Source of the DNA: an uncultured Clostridia bacterium
Lineage (GTDB): Bacteria; Bacillota; Clostridia; UBA1381
Reading direction: 5' to 3'
DNA length: 8,477 nucleotides
Assembly: GCA_944391635.1 (NCBI GenBank)
Contig: CALXUL010000357.1
Coordinates: 1-8,477 of the forward strand
Below, piece after piece: positions 5,259 through 8,477 of the stretch. Below the pieces are notes generated by a model. The model was not told where the DNA came from. It did not search any database and saw nothing but the letters and a program-made list of their open reading frames with translations. The first letter of the stretch is position 1. Each line of letters begins with the position of its first letter. The position numbers and the translations under genes were made by a program.

Positions 5259-7547
5259 ATGGGGTATACATTTAAAAGTATCTGTATTAGAAACTTTAAA
5301 TATATAACAGATAATAAGCCTTTGGAATTTGATTTTATGAATAGCAATATTGTAATTTTGGATGGTCAGAACGGATATGGCAAGACTACATTATTTGATG
5401 CTATTGAAATTCTACTGACGGGGAGAATAAAGCATTTTAATCCAAGTTTACAAAATCGAAAAACGGAAACTTTGGGAACACTGGCCAATGATATGGGAAA
5501 AGATATAGTTATTACAGCTATTTTATTATCCGATATCGGCGAAGAAATGCATATAGAGAGAAAACTTTTATGTAAAAATGAATTCAAAAGTAGTCTTAAG
5601 CTTAACGCTCAAGATATTAGTCAGGATGAACTGTATAATAAACTTCATTTGAGTTCGAGTATGTTTGAAATAGGTACATACATTTCTCAAAGTGAATCTT
5701 TGGACTTTTTACAAAATAAGTATAGGGATAGAAAGAACTCGGTATCGTCTCTTTTGGATGATTCTGAAATATCAGATAAAATTCAGGCATTGAAATCAGT
5801 TCAAGAATGTATTTTTAGTAAAGTGCAAAAAGAGACTGAAGAGAAAGAGAAACAAATACAAGAAATCGAGAAAAAAGTAAAAGAGATAAAAGAGCAGGCA
5901 GATCATATTGTCATAAATACAGAATTGCCAGGCGAAGATATACGATTATTTGACGATGTAGAATATGGATTTGATGTTATAAGATTAGATCAAGGAGTTA
6001 CTTATGAGACAGTTATTCAACAACTTAAGCAAATTGAAGAATTTCTAGAGAATTATGATGAATTTGTTCGATACAAAACCAATTCTATTATACGGGAATT
6101 ACAGAGAACTCCCAAAAAATTGTTTATGGCATTATTCTATCAAAAAGAAATAGAATTACTTAAGAAAAAAGAGGATCTAATAAACGAGTTAATTAAAAGT
6201 AAAGAATTGTTAACAAACTATACAAATAGCATATGGTCAGTGGATAAAACAATTTTTCAAAAAATCAAAATCGATCCAGAAGTAATAAAACAAATAGAAA
6301 CACTTTTATTAAAGCAGAAAAAAGAACAAAGTCAGTTGAACGATGCAGATAAAGTTTTGGCACAAATGACAAGGGCTAGAAGGGGGCTTATTAAAGAATT
6401 CAATACTGCTGTGGAGGCTGAAAAGTTCAGTAAAAATAAATGCCCACTGTGCGGAACTATTTTTGAGGATATTGATTCAGCTATTACAGAAACGGAACAA
6501 TTTATAAAAAATATTCATACGGATGGTATAAAAATAATTGAAGATCTTGAAATTCAAATAGTAAATTTGTTCGAAGAAAAAATTATTCCTGTCTTAAAAG
6601 AGTTTCTTGAGGAAAACAAAATATTAATAAACATAAACGATAGTTTACTAGGTTGTAAAGGGCTCTCAGTGGAGAAATTACAGCAATTAATGGACAAAGC
6701 ATATATATCGGAATTCAATTCTAAGGAAAATGAAAATTTCGATATTGAAGAATTTTCTCAAAGATATGAAACGCTACTGAAGGAACTTAAGGAAAAAGAA
6801 GTTCCTAACAAAATTATTTTTCAAGAAAAGCAGGTTGAACTGTATAAATCAATTCACAATACTTACTACCATAATAAGAAACCACAGCATACGGTAGAAA
6901 CGTTACGAAGTAAGGAACAATTTGTTGCAAAGCTATTTAATGACAATCTCTCTATGAGACTTTCTTCTGAAGAGACACAAATGAAAAAACTTAAAAGTGA
7001 TTATGAGAAATATAAGAAGAAAGCAGATATCATGGTAGACTCGGTAAAAATATTGCTTAACAAGTACGAGGATGCAAACAAAGAATATCAAACACAACTT
7101 ATCAATGCAATTAAAATTCCATTGATGGTATATAGTGGAAGAATTATACAGAATTATCCTTTAGGTTTAGGAATTAGAGCAGTTGTTAAAACTAATCAAC
7201 TAGTATTTGAAGCAGGTTGCAAAAGTGGAAATGATGTCTATAATATTTTGAGTACAGGACAACTAAATGGTCTTTCGATTGCATTGCTGCTATCAATAAA
7301 AAATGTATATGGCAATACAGAGGGGTTGGACATTTTACTTATAGATGACCCACTTCAAACTATTGACGATATAAGTGCAATTTCCCTTGCAGATTTATTG
7401 ACACAGCAAGGGATTGGGCAAATTGTATTGTCAACACATGAAGAAACGAAAGCAGCTTTGCTTCGATATAAATTTAAACGTGCAGGAATGAGTGTTTTAG
7501 AACAGAATATGCAGGCACTTTATATGAGAGCAGTGACAGAAGAATAG
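5259..7547 (+). CDS. ABC-3C system ATPase: Rad50/SMC-like with zinc-hook motif
   Basis: A 762-residue ABC ATPase of the Rad50/SMC type. GGAGGA at 5245-5250 sets the ATG at 5259. The parts in order are Walker A GQNGYGKTT (residues 36-44), a glutamine-loop candidate at YISQSES, a first coiled-coil arm (about 170-390, rich in Lys/Glu heptads), a zinc-hook motif CPLC (395-398), a second arm (about 400-650), the ABC signature STGQ (665-668), Walker B ILLIDDP (692-698), the D-loop and the switch histidine in STHEE (H727). The second acidic residue of Walker B is Asp (D697) rather than Glu, as in several RecN/AAA_23-type relatives. The protein is shorter than typical Rad50, so its arms are short. 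A dimer joined at the hook would be expected to clamp or sense DNA and license the nuclease encoded two genes upstream. Core motifs are complete, so it should be active. It ends before an intrinsic terminator. Confidence 0.85.
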   Translation: MGYTFKSICIRNFKYITDNKPLEFDFMNSNIVILDGQNGYGKTTLFDAIEILLTGRIKHFNPSLQNRKTETLGTLANDMGKDIVITAILLSDIGEEMHIERKLLCKNEFKSSLKLNAQDISQDELYNKLHLSSSMFEIGTYISQSESLDFLQNKYRDRKNSVSSLLDDSEISDKIQALKSVQECIFSKVQKETEEKEKQIQEIEKKVKEIKEQADHIVINTELPGEDIRLFDDVEYGFDVIRLDQGVTYETVIQQLKQIEEFLENYDEFVRYKTNSIIRELQRTPKKLFMALFYQKEIELLKKKEDLINELIKSKELLTNYTNSIWSVDKTIFQKIKIDPEVIKQIETLLLKQKKEQSQLNDADKVLAQMTRARRGLIKEFNTAVEAEKFSKNKCPLCGTIFEDIDSAITETEQFIKNIHTDGIKIIEDLEIQIVNLFEEKIIPVLKEFLEENKILININDSLLGCKGLSVEKLQQLMDKAYISEFNSKENENFDIEEFSQRYETLLKELKEKEVPNKIIFQEKQVELYKSIHNTYYHNKKPQHTVETLRSKEQFVAKLFNDNLSMRLSSEETQMKKLKSDYEKYKKKADIMVDSVKILLNKYEDANKEYQTQLINAIKIPLMVYSGRIIQNYPLGLGIRAVVKTNQLVFEAGCKSGNDVYNILSTGQLNGLSIALLLSIKNVYGNTEGLDILLIDDPLQTIDDISAISLADLLTQQGIGQIVLSTHEETKAALLRYKFKRAGMSVLEQNMQALYMRAVTEE

Positions 7548-7561
7548 AAAGAGAGTGGAAG

Positions 7562-7600
7562 GCCAGAGATAAACGGAATCAGACTTTATCGCTGGCTTTT
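7562..7600 (+). terminator. Rho-independent terminator of the defence operon
   Basis: GCCAG (7562-7566) pairs with CTGGC (7592-7596), and GATAAA (7568-7573) pairs with TTTATC (7585-7590) after a single mismatch; TTTT follows. It lies 15 bases past the ATPase stop and closes the operon. Confidence 0.85.
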
Positions 7601-7615
7601 CCTATAAAAATCGGA

Positions 7616-7628
7616 ACACAGTACACAA
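7616..7628. repeat. Subterminal repeat, right end (partner at 2535-2547)
   Basis: ACACAGTACACAA here matches ACACAATACACAA at 2535-2547 in 12 of 13 positions, each lying within about 75 bases of an element end. The same TGTGTA core occurs again at 2492-2497 and 2562-2567. These may be arm-type binding sites for the lost recombinase. A small hairpin, AATCCC/GGGATT (7644-7665), lies between this and the right end. Confidence 0.4.
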
Positions 7629-7675
7629 GTCTACATCCAGTTAAATCCCGAGTTTTTAAGGGATTCTAGGAAGGG

Positions 7676-7685
7676 GCTCCATTTT
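7676..7685. repeat. Right terminal inverted repeat of the element
   Basis: GCTCCATTTT, the exact reverse complement of the left end at 2471-2480. Two bases (GG) separate it from TATCCC, where flavodoxin coding resumes. Confidence 0.65.
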
Positions 7686-7690
7686 GGTAT

Positions 7691-7921
7691 CCCGTGTGGT
7701 GGGCTCAGGCAGCATGGCCGGTAAATCAGTTTATCGAAAATAATGATTTCACAGGAAAAACAGTGATTCCATTCTGCACGTCCGCGTCTTCCGGGATTGG
7801 CGACAGCGGCACTCAGTTAGAGGAAATGGCAGAAACTGGGGACTGGCAGGAAGGAGAACGATTCCGGTCTGGTGCTGACGAAGCGGATGTACAGGCATGG
7901 GTTGAAAGTCTGAATTTATAG
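7691..7921 (+). pseudogene. Flavodoxin, C-terminal half (split by insertion)
   Basis: The frame beginning CCC GTG TGG TGG continues the flavodoxin broken at 2470. It reads P-V-W-W-A-Q-A-A-W-P at the conserved post-GYP loop, then a helix, then DFTGKTVIPFCTS, the family's central strand. SSGIGDS, a helical acidic stretch, a D-W...G-R-F turn and a final helix VQAWVESLNL follow, with the stop at 7919-7921. Joined to residues 1-94 of the left half, the protein would be 169 residues, the usual length. No ribosome-binding site precedes the GTG at 7694, so this half is not expected to be translated. The terminator after it at 7948-7973 belonged to the intact gene. Confidence 0.87.
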
Positions 7922-7947
7922 GGCAAAAGAAATACAGAAACGAATGG

Positions 7948-7973
7948 GCAGAGTGCATAGGCATTCTGCTTTT
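7948..7973 (+). terminator. Rho-independent terminator after flavodoxin
   Basis: GCAGAGTGC (7948-7956) and GCATTCTGC (7961-7969) form a 9-bp stem with one G-U pair and an ATAG loop, followed by TTTT. The next stretch, 7974-8128, contains no ORF I can support and only a T-rich run near 8060. Confidence 0.85.
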
Positions 7974-8128
7974 CTATATATAGCCGTTTATTAACTGGAG
8001 GCAGTTGTCAGAATTGCTGTATTCAAGAGTAATATTTTTGGTGACTCTGGTGGATAGCTTTTTTTCCCGGCAGCAGGTATTGTTCCGTAGTGAATAAGGC
8101 TGTGCCGTAAGAAGGGAGAGAAAATACT

Positions 8129-8305
8129 TTGCAGGAAAAATTGGATGCATTATGGCTGGAGGTATTTGAACCGCAGATAGACGGAAAAGTCGTATCCTAT
8201 TTAAGCAACTGCCATCCGGTGTATAAAAGATTAAGAAGCAGACAGGAGGAACTGACCGGGATATATCCATCGATCATAGCGTTGGAAATTGTATATTTCA
8301 GATAA
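8129..8305 (+). pseudogene. Small conserved-looking protein, C-terminus cut by IS21-type element
   Basis: A TTG at 8129, with GGGAG at 8113-8117, opens 58 codons (LQEKLDALWLEVFEPQIDGKVVSYLSNCHPVYKR...). It reads as a charged, helical N-terminal domain with a hydrophobic core and natural codon use. The last residues (after about position 54) come from the putative IS left end starting near 8290, so the original protein was longer. I cannot name the family. The TTG start and weak spacing make the exact start uncertain. Confidence 0.5.
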
Positions 8306-8400
8306 ACTGACCATCCTTCACGGTCAATCTGACCACCTTTCACGGAGATTCAGATCACTGATCTCGGAGAGGGATAGTCGGCGATCAAAGTCATTCTTAT

Positions 8401-8434
8401 AATGATGATGGCACACATTCGTGTGACTATCATT
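8401..8434 (+). promoter_or_regulatory. Stem-loop ahead of the istA ribosome-binding site
   Basis: AATGAT (8401-8406) pairs with ATCATT (8429-8434), and CACAC (8412-8416) pairs with GTGTG (8421-8425) around ATTC. AAGGAGG begins two bases after the stem. Such a structure can block translation of transcripts read in from outside the element; this role is inference. Confidence 0.4.
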
Positions 8435-8451
8435 TAAGGAGGACGATGATC

Positions 8452-8477
8452 ATGGTAGATTATCGCGAAATCCTGAG
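8452..8477 (+). CDS. istA: IS21-family transposase IstA, first codons only
   Basis: AAGGAGG at 8436-8442 precedes the ATG at 8452, which opens MVDYREILR before the window ends. This opening is typical of IS21-family IstA, the DDE transposase that works with the ATPase IstB. An in-frame ATG at 8446 is possible but too close to the ribosome-binding site. With so few residues, the call leans on the terminal repeats just upstream. Confidence 0.6.

Larger units (their letters stand above)
2471..7685. mobile_element. Tn554-like element remnant carrying an ABC-3C defence operon
   Basis: A 5,215-base segment interrupts a flavodoxin gene exactly between the codons for V-G-Y-P and V-W-W. Its ends are a 10-bp perfect inverted repeat (AAAATGGAGC at 2471-2480; GCTCCATTTT at 7676-7685). 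The flanking bases share TA(C/T)CCC rather than a clean long duplication, which fits a tyrosine-recombinase crossover better than a DDE transposase. Inside are a truncated TnpC/DUF6262 gene, an intrinsic terminator, and the three-gene operon with its own promoter and terminator. Tn554-type elements normally encode TnpA, TnpB and TnpC; the two integrases are missing, so the element should not move on its own. The cargo is much richer in AT than the flanks, a sign of separate origin. The boundaries rest on the split gene and are well supported; the Tn554 assignment rests on the TnpC relic alone. Confidence 0.72.
8290..8477 (+). mobile_element. Left end of an IS21-family insertion sequence (continues beyond window)
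   Basis: The likely tip is TGTATATTTCAG at 8290. Two copies of a 17-bp repeat follow, CTGACCAYCYTTCACGG at 8307-8323 and 8329-8345, exactly 22 bases apart. Multiple directly repeated transposase-binding sites next to the tip are characteristic of IS21-family ends. After about 100 bases an istA-like gene begins. The right end and istB are outside the window, so the boundary at 8290 is provisional. Confidence 0.65.

Noticed and set aside
7974..8270. Minus-strand 98-codon ORF between flavodoxin and the IS end
   Set aside because: It has no ribosome-binding site and is antisense to the more natural small plus-strand frame at 8129.

Overview
The window looks like accessory chromosome of a gut-type Clostridia, most likely Lachnospiraceae. 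This is inferred from strong GGAGG ribosome-binding sites, moderate-GC flanking genes, the flavodoxin and small-membrane-protein families, a Tn554-type tnpC relic and an IS21-family istA start. No marker gene fixes the species.

Left flank (1-2117): the C-terminal end of a major facilitator transporter closes at a strong intrinsic terminator. A roughly 180-base leader with two tandem hairpins follows. Then comes a compact set of three unnamed genes: a four-helix membrane protein built from an internal duplication, an 87-residue protein with tandem 11-residue repeats, and an approximately eight-helix membrane protein. A 35-codon ORF trails them.

Centre (2189-7921): a flavodoxin gene is split by a 5.2 kb insertion. 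Its N-terminal half (2189-2470) ends at the codons for V-G-Y-P, and its C-terminal half (7691-7921) resumes at V-W-W. Joined, they give a normal flavodoxin of about 169 residues. The insertion is bounded by a 10-bp inverted repeat (AAAATGGAGC at 2471, GCTCCATTTT ending at 7685). It holds a truncated Tn554-type TnpC/DUF6262 gene and then, behind its own promoter, a tight three-gene operon much more AT-rich than the surroundings. The operon encodes a protein with a Cap4/DUF4297-like PD-(D/E)xK nuclease signature (3274-4545), a small middle component (4538-5254) and a Rad50/SMC-like ABC ATPase with a CPLC zinc-hook motif (5259-7547), followed by a terminator. This matches the architecture of ABC-three-component (ABC-3C) conflict systems: the ATPase is expected to sense or load on nucleic acid, the middle component to couple, and the nuclease to act as effector. 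No integrase of the element remains, so it looks like a stranded mobile defence island.

Right flank (7922-8477): after the flavodoxin terminator and a short gene-free stretch, a small ORF is cut by the left end of an IS21-family element. That end carries two 17-bp transposase-binding-type repeats and the first codons of istA, and the element continues beyond the window.
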